Shown piece by piece: positions 6,680 to 14,713 of a stretch of DNA of 64,000 bases. The notes beneath the pieces are model-generated. The model made no database searches and was not told the origin of the DNA. It worked only from the letters and a program-made list of their open reading frames with translations. Source of the DNA: Streptomyces sp. S465. GTDB lineage: Bacteria; Actinomycetota; Actinomycetes; Streptomycetales; Streptomycetaceae. The number at the start of each line of letters is the position of its first letter. The stretch's first letter is position 1. The stretch is taken from positions 4,706,001 to 4,770,000 of the forward strand of contig NZ_CP114036.1 in NCBI RefSeq assembly GCF_026898115.1. The letters are read 5' to 3'. The position numbers and the translations under genes are program-made.

Positions 6680-8130
6680 AGGCTATGCAGAGTGTCGCGA
6701 CGCAGATCCAGAACGCTTTGCATCAAAGCTCCCCCGAGGCAGCAATTCGCGATGTGAAGCACGTTATGGCACGCGAGTTGCAATCGCTTGACCCGAAAAC
6801 AGAGATCAAGTCGACTGACTACTTCAATCACACGTTCGTGCCGGATTTTGTGCTCACATGGGGATCGGGCAACCAGCGGCCGACTCGGGACGTATATCTG
6901 CGATTCAGCGTTGATACTCCATTGATTCAGCGGGACCTAAAAAGCTTACATGAGGAGGCGCCTGCATTTATTTCCATTGGCCGCAATATCGAAGGTGATG
7001 ACGAAGCGGGGCAACTGGCAAGCCAATATGATAACTGCCTTCTTTCTAGTGCTACTGCCCTGGAAGCGATCTCCAATGAGGACTCCCGGACGCCAGTGAC
7101 TCAGATGCTTAAGTCCTCACTATTGCAGGGCGGCAAGGGCTATCTAATCGGTGAAGCCGCAGGCGATATCCACCAAGCCGTGTCACGCACAGATTCAGCG
7201 CTCGCGTCCCTTGATGTCCCACAGGTATCTGCGACTGTTCGAGCGATGAACGAACACTTCTCGCACGGCTTCGCAACGCGTATTGAGCGAGTGATGCAAG
7301 TTCTGTGGATAAGTCAAGGTGGTGATGCCCAAGAGTTCCCTGGGACGCTAGAAGCGGATACAGCGCTATCCGCCAGCGAGTTGACTCAAATCCTTCCCTT
7401 CCTTTTGCCGCTAGAGGAGATTTCTAACATCGAGTTTTGGCGGTCGCTGGGAGAGAACCTGGACCTCGGCCACCTTCAATCACTTGAACACTGGAAATCT
7501 AGCTTCAATCTGAACCTACTGATCAATGCAAACTTGGACCGCATCAAGGCCAAGGGCGTTGCGCTGGATCAGGTCGAACTCAATCTATTCGACGACCCGG
7601 ATGCGGCGCCTTACTGGGAGATTGTAGATTCTCAACTTCGCATGCGCTGCGGCCACATTGATTGTCGGTTTGTGGATGATCTGCGTAAAACCGCACACCG
7701 GACCGCTGTTGGGCGAGCACCTCGATGGTTCGCAATCGAGCAGCGTCTTGACCGCTACGGAATCGAGGGAATCGAGTTCACCTCACCTGTCAGTAAGACG
7801 CGAATCCAAAGCAGCACGACAGAAGGGCTGCGCGAGTCTACAGACATGCGGGCGCTTTCAGAAGCGCTTGGAAAGTTGGCACGGGTTGTTGCGGTCGAGC
7901 TGCGGTTGCCCAACTCGCGCGATAATGTCGAGATCAACTTTGATCGAGCAGCAGTTGATGCAGTCGGTACATCACTAAGCGCGCATGTGCTCGCGCACTT
8001 GGGGCTGGACCTTCTCTATCAGTCGACGCAAGAAACCCTTGACGAATTCCGTAGGTTCGTAAGCGTGGAGCAGAGACTGCCATGGTGGAGGAGCGAAAGT
8101 GCGGAACGCCTGACTGACCAGGCAGATTAA
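6676..8130 (+). CDS. Unrecognised 484-aa partner of the nuclease
   Basis: I do not recognise this family. The start GTG 6676 overlaps the nuclease stop (GTGA). The N-terminus (residues 1-80) is a helix followed by VPDFVLTW and, 15 residues later, DVYLRFS. This spacing resembles a PD-(D/E)xK fold whose ExK triad is lost, so it could be a catalytically dead homologue of its partner (inference). The rest is mixed helix/strand with no Walker A, helicase, TIR or protease motif that I can see. A TTA codon lies at 6946-6948. Low GC, horizontal signature and strict coupling argue for a two-gene defence or toxin system. It ends convergent with the HEPN gene. Confidence 0.6.
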   Translation: MKAMQSVATQIQNALHQSSPEAAIRDVKHVMARELQSLDPKTEIKSTDYFNHTFVPDFVLTWGSGNQRPTRDVYLRFSVDTPLIQRDLKSLHEEAPAFISIGRNIEGDDEAGQLASQYDNCLLSSATALEAISNEDSRTPVTQMLKSSLLQGGKGYLIGEAAGDIHQAVSRTDSALASLDVPQVSATVRAMNEHFSHGFATRIERVMQVLWISQGGDAQEFPGTLEADTALSASELTQILPFLLPLEEISNIEFWRSLGENLDLGHLQSLEHWKSSFNLNLLINANLDRIKAKGVALDQVELNLFDDPDAAPYWEIVDSQLRMRCGHIDCRFVDDLRKTAHRTAVGRAPRWFAIEQRLDRYGIEGIEFTSPVSKTRIQSSTTEGLRESTDMRALSEALGKLARVVAVELRLPNSRDNVEINFDRAAVDAVGTSLSAHVLAHLGLDLLYQSTQETLDEFRRFVSVEQRLPWWRSESAERLTDQAD

Positions 8131-8426
8131 GAGTCTGGACGGAACCGGGAGGGCAAGCAGGGCACCGCCTAGATCCTCGACTTCTGTCCGGAGCCACTGT
8201 CCCTGGTGGGCTTTCTCCGTACCGGCCTCATCCGGGGCGCATCGGATCACGCAGTGGCGGATATGGCAAGGCCAGAAGGCAGCTTCACCTACGTGTCGTG
8301 TGCGCAAAGCGGAGCCATAGATCAATACAGCTAGCTGTATTGATCAGGATGTTGATCAATCGTGTGAAGTGCGATTGGTTGGCGCATATGGCTAGTTATA
8401 TTTACCCCTCGTTTCGCTCTTACTCG
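8131..8426. other. Convergent intergenic region with a 26-bp perfect palindrome
   Basis: A perfect palindrome occupies 8320-8345 (left half GATCAATACAGCT). Its last bases also begin a second symmetric element, ATTGATCA (8339-8346) and TGATCAAT (8354-8361). The region lies between two converging stops, so it could be a bidirectional terminator, but the absence of a loop and the shared GATCAAT motif are more like a protein-binding site. A 62-codon frame at 8298-8486 overlaps the next gene and is not called. Confidence 0.6.
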
Positions 8427-10076
8427 CTACTTGATCTCGATCAATCCGAGGAGGACATCTTTCCCACGCGCACTTGCAGTTTGTGAGTTTAGGAGTTCTG
8501 GGTTCTTATACAAGCGGCGCATGGCTTCAACAGCAACTTCAAGCGCCCTGTCACCGTGCTCGATGACTGTTTCGATGCTCGGCTCTCGAGCACTCCCGTG
8601 AACAATCGCACTGCGACTGCTATAGATCCGAGTCAGCTCCTTGTTTATATCCCTCCTTCTACTTCGATCAGACGGTTCCATGAGGATGGAGAGCGACCCA
8701 CATACTCGTAGTGACGTTTCCGGCGAATCGCTGAACATGTTTTCCCAAGCAAGAACTGCGTCCACCAATGTATCCGAGGGGTCTGTGCGCGCCACAGCAG
8801 CCGAAAGAATCCTGCGCATCGCAACACGAAGTGATCTCGGATGGCGTGATGTTACATTCTCAACCCACTGTCGAAAGTCATCGATCTCATTCGCCTTTAT
8901 TTCCATGCGTGTGGCAGATGTCTGCACACTTCCATCATTCCACGACACAAACGGAGTTGCATGCAATGGGTTGACAACGGCCTGCAAAACTTGGACTGCC
9001 CCAGATCGATGGGTTTCCCTATTGGCAAGCATAAAGGCCAAGCGATGGCAGTCGATACTCCATTGCAGAGAATTTTGCCACCTACGCGAGCTTTCCATGG
9101 CGCATTCCCAAACGCCAGAGTCTTCATCGTCACGTGATTTCGGGTGCTTTGCTTTAGCTGAAATTTTCATCGGCATCTCAAGTACGAGCAGTGCATCTAC
9201 AGTAACCTGAGGTGGAAGGTAACATCTATCCTGTGAAGAAACTTCTCTTAGGCAACCTCCAGGAAGATTAATCTTTCCAACATGCGAGAGCGAAACATTA
9301 GAGAATCCTAGGACAACAGGAACCTTCGCCACCCCTCCGGCAGCCATGGCCCTAGCATCGGATAGCGTCCGAGATACGCTTTCGATATAGGAGCTAAAGC
9401 TGTCGTCACCTTCAATCGAGCAGCGGATGTAGGCGGAGTTGAGCATGTGGAAAGCGAGTAGAGGTAGCTGAAAGCTACCGCCCTGACCACACTCGAAGAA
9501 CACCAGCGAATCAACGCGACGCAGTTCGGAGAAGTCGATGCCTTCTGGGTCCGACTTCAAGTGTTCCGGGAATAGAGACCTAAGCTGAGGATCCGCTAGG
9601 GCCGCTTTGAAGAACCTGGCGTTGCTGGCTTGATCGTCGGGGCCATGATACGCATTACCCAGAACCCAATCCCCTCCTGGGCGGTCAATAAGCAAAGCCG
9701 CGTACGCGTCTCTCGCATATTTGACAAGGGCCGAAAATACTTCATCCCCCTCACGTTCCGGAATTTGCAGACTTCCACCGCACTTCTCCCTCATTACCGA
9801 AGCAATAGAGGCATCATTTTCCGCGACGTGCCTGGTTAGAAGTGACGCCAGATTAGCCCAACGATTCGATGGGTCCAAATGCTGGAACATTCTGGCCCAG
9901 TCATGCAACGCACTCGCTACGCTTGCCTGCTCTTCAGTCAACTCGTCGCCTATTTCCCACGTATCGGAAAGAGCCAAAACGAAGCGGAGGAGCCGAATCC
10001 CGTAGATTTCGACAAGCATGGGAACTGCCTCTGAGATATTCAGTGGCGAAGTGTTGTTCTCTGCTGCTCCGTGCAC
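8427..10076 (-). CDS. HEPN-domain (ApeA-like) putative ribonuclease
   Basis: A 549-residue protein. The C-terminal ~130 residues fit an ApeA-type HEPN domain: an acidic helix (VDAVLAWENMFS), a helix ending SRRRDINKELTRIY, then RSAIVHG at residues 488-494. This is the Rx4H motif that forms the RNase site of HEPN toxins. The N-terminal ~400 residues are unrecognised and probably sense the trigger. GTG 10076 follows AGGAGAGATTACCT, a good RBS. It is an A+T-richer gene in the tRNA-Arg island, convergent with the nuclease pair. By analogy with known HEPN anti-phage effectors, tRNA or mRNA cleavage on infection is likely (inference). It stands alone on its strand. Confidence 0.65.
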   Translation of the reverse strand: MHGAAENNTSPLNISEAVPMLVEIYGIRLLRFVLALSDTWEIGDELTEEQASVASALHDWARMFQHLDPSNRWANLASLLTRHVAENDASIASVMREKCGGSLQIPEREGDEVFSALVKYARDAYAALLIDRPGGDWVLGNAYHGPDDQASNARFFKAALADPQLRSLFPEHLKSDPEGIDFSELRRVDSLVFFECGQGGSFQLPLLAFHMLNSAYIRCSIEGDDSFSSYIESVSRTLSDARAMAAGGVAKVPVVLGFSNVSLSHVGKINLPGGCLREVSSQDRCYLPPQVTVDALLVLEMPMKISAKAKHPKSRDDEDSGVWECAMESSRRWQNSLQWSIDCHRLAFMLANRETHRSGAVQVLQAVVNPLHATPFVSWNDGSVQTSATRMEIKANEIDDFRQWVENVTSRHPRSLRVAMRRILSAAVARTDPSDTLVDAVLAWENMFSDSPETSLRVCGSLSILMEPSDRSRRRDINKELTRIYSSRSAIVHGSAREPSIETVIEHGDRALEVAVEAMRRLYKNPELLNSQTASARGKDVLLGLIEIK

Positions 10077-10278
10077 AGGTAATCTCTCCTTAGTCGTGAC
10101 CTTAGGATAGTACGCTGTTAGGGGCTGGATGAGGCACCATTCAAGAAGACACTTCGCCTGGCCCTCTGCTGACGTCCCCAGGCGACACTGAGATACTGCA
10201 AGTCGGGCAGAGTTCAGCGTTCAAACCAGGCGCAATAGCAAGGCCGCAGATTCACTGGCCGAGTGCTTGCTAATAGTC

Positions 10279-11151
10279 TTAACCCAGTGCTCGCTCCGCT
10301 ATCAGATGTATGTGCAGACCGGAGACCATCACATCCACCAGTTGGAACCCGCTCGGGATCGACTCGCTTGCTGGATTGGGAACAGAGGACGGCGGCAAAC
10401 CAGGCACATCGATGATCACGCGGTCCACGACGTCAGCAAGGAGCCAGGCCACGTCGTTGGAACTGCCTTCTATCAGCACAGTCCGAGCCCCTGCCTCGTT
10501 AAAGGCTTGCAGCACCTTCCCGGGCTCGTCGTCGAGTGGAGGCAGCGGGACGCGGAAGGCGTCTTCACCGTGGCTGCCTCGCACGCCTTCCTCAACCGCG
10601 CCGTCTCGCCGAATCACAAGATCGTGTGTGCGGCGGAGTTCGGCCAGGACCTGGTCGCGGTCGTCCTCCTCGGCACCAGCTGAGTACGCCCAGGTGATGT
10701 GCGGCCTGCCGGTACGCAGTGAGTGCAGCCACGGACCGAGAACAAGCAGCGCTTCCTGCTCTAGAACCCCCCGCTCTACCTCGATGCCGGCCTGTTCCAG
10801 CACCGCCGCGCCGCCCTCTCCGCGTGAGGTGGGGTCCATGACGGCTATCAGGACGCGGGAGACTTTGGCGTCGATGAGGGCCTGTCGGCAGGGCGGGGTC
10901 CGGCCGTGGTGGTTGCAGGGCTCCAAGGTGACCACTGCCGTGCCACCCTCGGATCGCTCCCCCGCTGCGGTGAGTGCGTTCACCTCGGCGTGGTGGTCGC
11001 CCTTGCGGAGGTGGTAGCCCTCGCCGACCGGTACGCCGTCGCGGTCGAGGATCACGCACCCGACGGGCGGGTTGGGGCTCGTCGTTCCGAGGCCCTGGGC
11101 AGAGATGGCGATTGCTCGCCGCATGGCCGTCAGTTCGTTCGGCGTGGCCAT
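10279..11151 (-). CDS. RibD-like deaminase with degenerate reductase domain
   Basis: A 290-residue protein. The N-terminal half is a clear cytidine-deaminase-fold RibD deaminase: SPNPPVGCVI, HAEVNAL (zinc His and catalytic Glu near residues 49-51) and LEPCNHHGRTPPC (zinc cysteines). The C-terminal half should be the 5-amino-6-ribosylaminouracil reductase. It keeps VLIEGSSNDVAWLLADVVDRV but lacks the VGSGTxxxDDP substrate/NADPH segment, so it is probably not a reductase. No other riboflavin genes are near. ATG 11151 overlaps the stop of the XRE-TPR gene (TGATG), so the two are co-translated. It may act on a pyrimidine nucleotide in a role tied to the regulator rather than in vitamin synthesis (inference). 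Confidence 0.75.
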   Translation of the reverse strand: MATPNELTAMRRAIAISAQGLGTTSPNPPVGCVILDRDGVPVGEGYHLRKGDHHAEVNALTAAGERSEGGTAVVTLEPCNHHGRTPPCRQALIDAKVSRVLIAVMDPTSRGEGGAAVLEQAGIEVERGVLEQEALLVLGPWLHSLRTGRPHITWAYSAGAEEDDRDQVLAELRRTHDLVIRRDGAVEEGVRGSHGEDAFRVPLPPLDDEPGKVLQAFNEAGARTVLIEGSSNDVAWLLADVVDRVIIDVPGLPPSSVPNPASESIPSGFQLVDVMVSGLHIHLIAERALG

Positions 11152-12698
11152 CAGAACCCCGCATTCTCCTTGACTGCGTCGAGTAGGTCCCGCACGGCGG
11201 GAACATTACTCGCCGCCGCGAGAGCGTTGACCGCCGTGACGGCCTCTTGCAGAGTGCGGCCGGAACCGGAGCCGCGGGCCATTTCGAGGACGGCTGCGGC
11301 CTCGGCGGCGGCCTGCTCGTACTCCTGGATTCCGACGTAGGCCATGGCGAGCCGCGCCTGTGCGAATCCCCGGTCACGCTGGTAGACATCCGGGAGCTCG
11401 GCCAGCGCGGTCTGGAAAGTGGAGACCGCCCGGTCCGGCCGGGAGAGGTTGAGCCAGCAATTCGCGCGCTGGATTTCGATGTAGCTGGACGTGCAGAAAT
11501 CCCCGTGGCCGGATCGGGCGTCACCGGAGGATTCAGCGATGGCGGCGAACTCGTGGGCCTCGTCCAGCTTCCGATGGCAGGCGACCTCGTCCCCATCGAG
11601 GGCAAGTCCTTGCGCTTCCTGCTGGATGGCGGCGGCCTTCATCGGGTGGGTGAGTGCTCGTTCGTGGCGCTGGACGGCCTGGGCGAGTCCGATTGCCTGG
11701 CCTGCGTTCTTCTTCCCTGCCGCGAGCTGGCTGCGACGGAACAGGGTCCACGAAAGCATGGCTTCGTCTCCGGCCTCCATAGCCCATTCCATGGCCCGGC
11801 TCGTCCATGTCTCCGCGCTGGTCACGTCCATGGAGTCTTCGTGGAGCCATGCGGCGGACTCGGCGTACTGAGCCGAGAGTTTCAGCAGCTCCTGCCGGTG
11901 CTCGCCCCGGCTGTCCTCCAGGAGACCTTGCAGCATGTCGAGCTGCTGATGGACTCCTGCGAGGGCGTGACGCGGGCCGAAGAGGTTATCGGCCCTCACC
12001 AGGGTGTGCCACATGTCGCGGAAGTGCTCGATGGCCGCTTCACCTCGTCCGGCGGGGAGTCGGTGCGGTCTGGCGGGCTTGGGGCTCACGACCTCGGCGG
12101 AAGCGTTGACGGCACGGAGGGGCCCGCTTCCTTGTAGGGCGACACCAACGGCGTGCCCAAGAAGGGCTCGGCGATTTATCGGCACGATCTGCTCTCTCCC
12201 ATCGACGTACACCGAAACCAAAACGATTTCGGGTAGCGCATCCGCGTCCGCCGAATTCGAGGGGTCCACGTGCACAATCGGCAGACCAGAAATCGCCCCC
12301 GCTGCGGGTAACGGCGGGGGTTCGTTCGAGCTGTCTGGGCTACTGGGAGCGTAAGCCTGGTTCTGGGCAGCGGCGGCCGGTGACGGGGTACCCTCCCATG
12401 GCCGCTCGGGCAGGTCGAGCATGTGGCCGGGAATGCCCAGTCCATCAGCGATGCGTTCCATGACGGCGACGCTGCGAATACCCCGCTCACCTCGGATCAC
12501 GTCGCCGACACGCGCGCTGGTCATCTTCGTGACGGCGCCGGCAATCGCCGCGTAGCTCGCTGGGACGCGTCTGTTGACGAGACGGAAGATCTCGCCGAAA
12601 TCCCTACGACTGCATGCCCGCTTCATGTCCTCGCTGTGCAGCAAGCGGTCCGGGATGGTGAGGGGGTATCCGCTGCGCGTGGCTTCACGTTCACTCAT
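11151..12698 (-). CDS. XRE-type HTH regulator with TPR-like C-terminus
   Basis: A 515-residue protein. The HTH spans about residues 25-95 (FRLVNRRVPASYAAIAGAVT, ARVGDVIRGERGIRSVAVMERIADGLGIP). A Pro/Ser/Ala linker follows, then about 300 residues of helical TPR-like repeats (SAQYAESAAWLHEDSMD, AETWTSRAMEWAMEAGDEAM, ...YVGIQEYEQAAAEAAAVL). This layout is common in Streptomyces regulators that sense small peptides or ligands. ATG 12698 (MSEREATRSGYP) is used; ATG 12752 is an alternative. It is coupled to the RibD-like gene and divergent from the RsbW-like gene across two GGGGTACCCC sites, which are its likely operators. Confidence 0.8.
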   Translation of the reverse strand: MSEREATRSGYPLTIPDRLLHSEDMKRACSRRDFGEIFRLVNRRVPASYAAIAGAVTKMTSARVGDVIRGERGIRSVAVMERIADGLGIPGHMLDLPERPWEGTPSPAAAAQNQAYAPSSPDSSNEPPPLPAAGAISGLPIVHVDPSNSADADALPEIVLVSVYVDGREQIVPINRRALLGHAVGVALQGSGPLRAVNASAEVVSPKPARPHRLPAGRGEAAIEHFRDMWHTLVRADNLFGPRHALAGVHQQLDMLQGLLEDSRGEHRQELLKLSAQYAESAAWLHEDSMDVTSAETWTSRAMEWAMEAGDEAMLSWTLFRRSQLAAGKKNAGQAIGLAQAVQRHERALTHPMKAAAIQQEAQGLALDGDEVACHRKLDEAHEFAAIAESSGDARSGHGDFCTSSYIEIQRANCWLNLSRPDRAVSTFQTALAELPDVYQRDRGFAQARLAMAYVGIQEYEQAAAEAAAVLEMARGSGSGRTLQEAVTAVNALAAASNVPAVRDLLDAVKENAGF

Positions 12699-12757
12699 GG
12701 GCCGCTCACGAGGTCTAGGGACGTGCGTCCAGTCCAGCGTAGATCGCGCCATGGATT

Positions 12758-12789
12758 GGGGTACCCCGTTTCGCCGACCGGGGTACCCC
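12758..12789. promoter_or_regulatory. Twin GGGGTACCCC operators
   Basis: GGGGTACCCC occurs at 12758-12767 and 12780-12789, each followed by GTT, with centres exactly 22 bp (two helical turns) apart. They lie between the divergent XRE-TPR and RsbW-like genes, so a cooperative pair of dimer sites for the XRE protein is likely. Confidence 0.7.
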
Positions 12790-12833
12790 GTTGGCTGTCC
12801 CGGTGACGGCGTCTCACCTGCACTCTTGTGGCC

Positions 12834-13316
12834 ATGAAGCCAGAGCTGACAGGCCCCGATGGACGCGTGGTGGTGAGGCGTTGGACCCGCCATCCCCGTT
12901 GCGTCGCCCTGGCCCGAGCCGACTTGCGTAAGGCTCTGGCTGGCTGGGGGCTGGTCGCGGTCGAGGAGGTCGCGCTGTTGGTGCTGTCTGAACTGATAAC
13001 GAACGCCGTGCGGCATGCGCGGGTGCCGGGACAAGAGATCGAGACGCGTTACCTGTACCAGGGCGACAAGGTGCAGATCGAGGTTCACGACGCGTCCGAC
13101 CTGCGACCGGAACTGAGGAATCCGAGCTGCGAAGTAGCGCACGGGAGAGGTCTGCTCCTGGTCGAAGCGCTCGCGGACCGGTGGGGCGTCACCCCGTGCC
13201 CGGTGGTCGGCAAGTCGGTGTGGGCCGTGCTGACGGCTCCCGGCTCGGATGTGGGTCAAGCGATGAAGGGCGGGACGCGGCATGGCAAGGCGGACGCCGA
13301 AATGGACGGAACATGA
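12834..13316 (+). CDS. RsbW-like ATP-binding protein (GHKL anti-sigma type)
   Basis: About 160 residues. The GHKL ATPase motifs are present: VLSELITNAVRHA (N box), IEVHDASDLRPEL (G1) and AHGRGLLLVEALADRWGV (G2). It is a single-domain HATPase_c protein of the type abundant in Streptomyces, where most act as anti-sigma or regulatory kinases; no partner sigma or antagonist is adjacent. ATG 12834 or GTG 12828 may be the start; neither has a strong RBS. It is divergent from the XRE-TPR gene, and this gene pair often co-occurs in Streptomyces accessory regions. Its 3' end overlaps the small HTH gene by 35 nt. Confidence 0.75.
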   Translation: MKPELTGPDGRVVVRRWTRHPRCVALARADLRKALAGWGLVAVEEVALLVLSELITNAVRHARVPGQEIETRYLYQGDKVQIEVHDASDLRPELRNPSCEVAHGRGLLLVEALADRWGVTPCPVVGKSVWAVLTAPGSDVGQAMKGGTRHGKADAEMDGT

Positions 13317-13482
13317 GTCAGAGATCATCGCCGCGTACCGGGACGGCATGCGGGTCACAGAGATTCAGCGGCGGTTCGGCATAGCGAACACGATGCTCTA
13401 CGACCTGCTTCACCGCAGAGACGTACCACTGCGTTCGGGTCGGCAAAAGGCCCCCTGGTGGCGAGGCGGGTTGCTGCCCTAG
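13282..13482 (+). CDS. Small HTH protein
   Basis: A 66-residue protein. ESEIIAAYRDGMRVTEIQRRFG followed by NTMLYDLLHRRDVPLRSGRQ is a resolvase/transposase-like HTH with its recognition helix, ending in a short basic tail. It overlaps the end of the RsbW-like gene in another frame and is probably coupled to it. It may be an excisionase-like or regulatory DNA-binding protein of the element, or a leftover HTH of a lost recombinase; the sequence cannot decide. Codon bias supports real coding in this frame after position 13316. Confidence 0.55.
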   Translation: MARRTPKWTEHESEIIAAYRDGMRVTEIQRRFGIANTMLYDLLHRRDVPLRSGRQKAPWWRGGLLP

Positions 13483-13646
13483 AGACGGGGCGGGGGCTGC
13501 CGTTCCCGGGGAAGGACCGACCCGGTAGCCCTCGCCCTCCAGCTCCCCTCGGCTCAGTGTCCGTGAGGCAAGCACCTCCCCCGCCTCACTCACGTCACAC
13601 ACTGCGCCTCGGGAGAAGACGGCGGACACCGCACCGTCCGCCGTCA

Positions 13647-13773
13647 GCGGTCCGGCTCCCAGACTCGCGCCCAACCAATCGACCCGCGAAAGGGAGCCGG
13701 ACCGCCCAGAAGAACAACCACAAACGCGAAACCGGACCACCCCTCAAACCCTGGCAGGCGCGGGGTGGTCCGG
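13647..13773. repeat. Two adjacent long inverted repeats
   Basis: Stems of 14 bp (loop 31 nt) and 12 bp (loop 18 nt) lie within 130 bp and share CCGGACC/GGTCCGG sequence. They could be terminators after the small HTH gene or structured DNA of a former replication or transfer origin. The sequence shows only the symmetry. Confidence 0.6.
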
Positions 13774-14399
13774 CGGAGAGTCCATGATCAGGACCTCGGT
13801 GCCGACGGTACCGGGGCGGTTGTCGTGCTCGCTTCGACTCCGCCCGTTCCCACACAAGTTCAGACGCAGGAAAGAGATGGTGACGAGTGCGAGGCAGATG
13901 CGAGGCGGCGGGCACGGTGGTGACGGTCGCCAGAGCGTTTACGACACGCTGGTCAGCCACCGCGAAACGGAAACCGACGCGGAGCGACCACGACGGCCTG
14001 AGCCACCGCGCGGCAGCAGCTGCTCCCCACCGGCCACGACCGAGCCGTTCGGCCTGCTCACGCACCCGCATCCGTGACGGCGACAGTACGGCTGCCGGCC
14101 ACACCGAACCGGGGCCGACGACCGGCATGCCCCGGGCCGGGCACCCCTCCCCTCCCACTGGCCGTTGCTACGCGCACAACGACGATGGCCGCAGTCGGCG
14201 GACGGCCGGCCATGTAAACCGCAACGCGTAGCCGCCCCTCGACGGCGGGCAGGCCGGGCGCCTGGTCCTGGCCGTGCTGCCGCGTCGGCGCGTCCGCTGC
14301 GGTCGGCAGGCGCTCCGTGGGAGCTGTTCCGGGTGCTGGCTGTGGCTGGTGGGCTGCTGGTGTGGGGTGGCGCGCTGAGTGGTCCGCGGGCGCCGCTGA

Positions 14400-14630
14400 G
14401 CGGGGCGGCAGACAGGAGCGGGCAGCCATGAGGCCGACACCGACCGCGAGGCCGTCGCCGCGCGCTCCGCCGCCCGGATCGAGGCGACGCTCGGCCGGGG
14501 ACGGCCGGCGGAGCCGGCCGTCCGGCTCGACTCGCAGCGCTCCGCCTTCGACCGCGTCGGTGATGCCCTGCGTGACGGCAACGGCCCGGAAGACGATGGC
14601 GGCCCAAGCGGCCGCCTGGTCGCCGTCTGA
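14400..14630 (+). pseudogene. Possible 3' remnant of a lost gene
   Basis: A 76-codon open frame, bounded upstream by TGA at 14397, with strongly G/C-biased third positions and the acidic, charged look of a real C-terminus, but no ATG/GTG/TTG start and no RBS. It lies just inside the right attachment site, where integrases or relaxases usually sit. The family is not recognised. Confidence 0.25.
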
Positions 14631-14680
14631 TCGAAGCGCGCGGCGGTTGCCGTCAACGACCGCCGTCAACGACCAACGCA

Positions 14681-14713
14681 AGAGGCCCCCTCCATCACTG
14701 GAAGGGGCCTCTG
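14681..14713 (-). terminator. tRNA-Arg terminator hairpin
   Basis: AGAGGCCCC-c-TCCA pairs with TGGA-a-GGGGCCTCT across a short loop, directly behind the tRNA-Arg 3' end. It is close in sequence to the left copy at 5712-5746. Confidence 0.65.

Larger units (their letters stand above)
13483..14699. other. Right part of the island: hairpins and gene debris, no intact gene
   Basis: This is where an integrase would be expected, but none is found on either strand. Two strong inverted repeats are present: 14 bp at 13647-13660/13692-13705 (GCGGTCCGGCTCCC) and 12 bp at 13732-13743/13762-13773 (CCGGACCACCCC). An open frame with good actinobacterial codon bias runs from 14400 to 14630 (including AARIEATLGRGRPAEPAVRL and DALRDGNGPEDDGG) but has no start codon, so it looks like the 3' end of a lost gene. 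Other frames have poor coding character. Confidence 0.45.

Noticed and set aside
8298..8486. A 62-codon frame between the nuclease pair and the HEPN gene
   Set aside because: It overlaps the HEPN gene end, has no RBS and runs through the palindrome.
13595..14158. A minus-strand frame of 187 codons as a possible integrase
   Set aside because: No R-H-R-Y or serine-recombinase motif, no RBS, and low-complexity composition.
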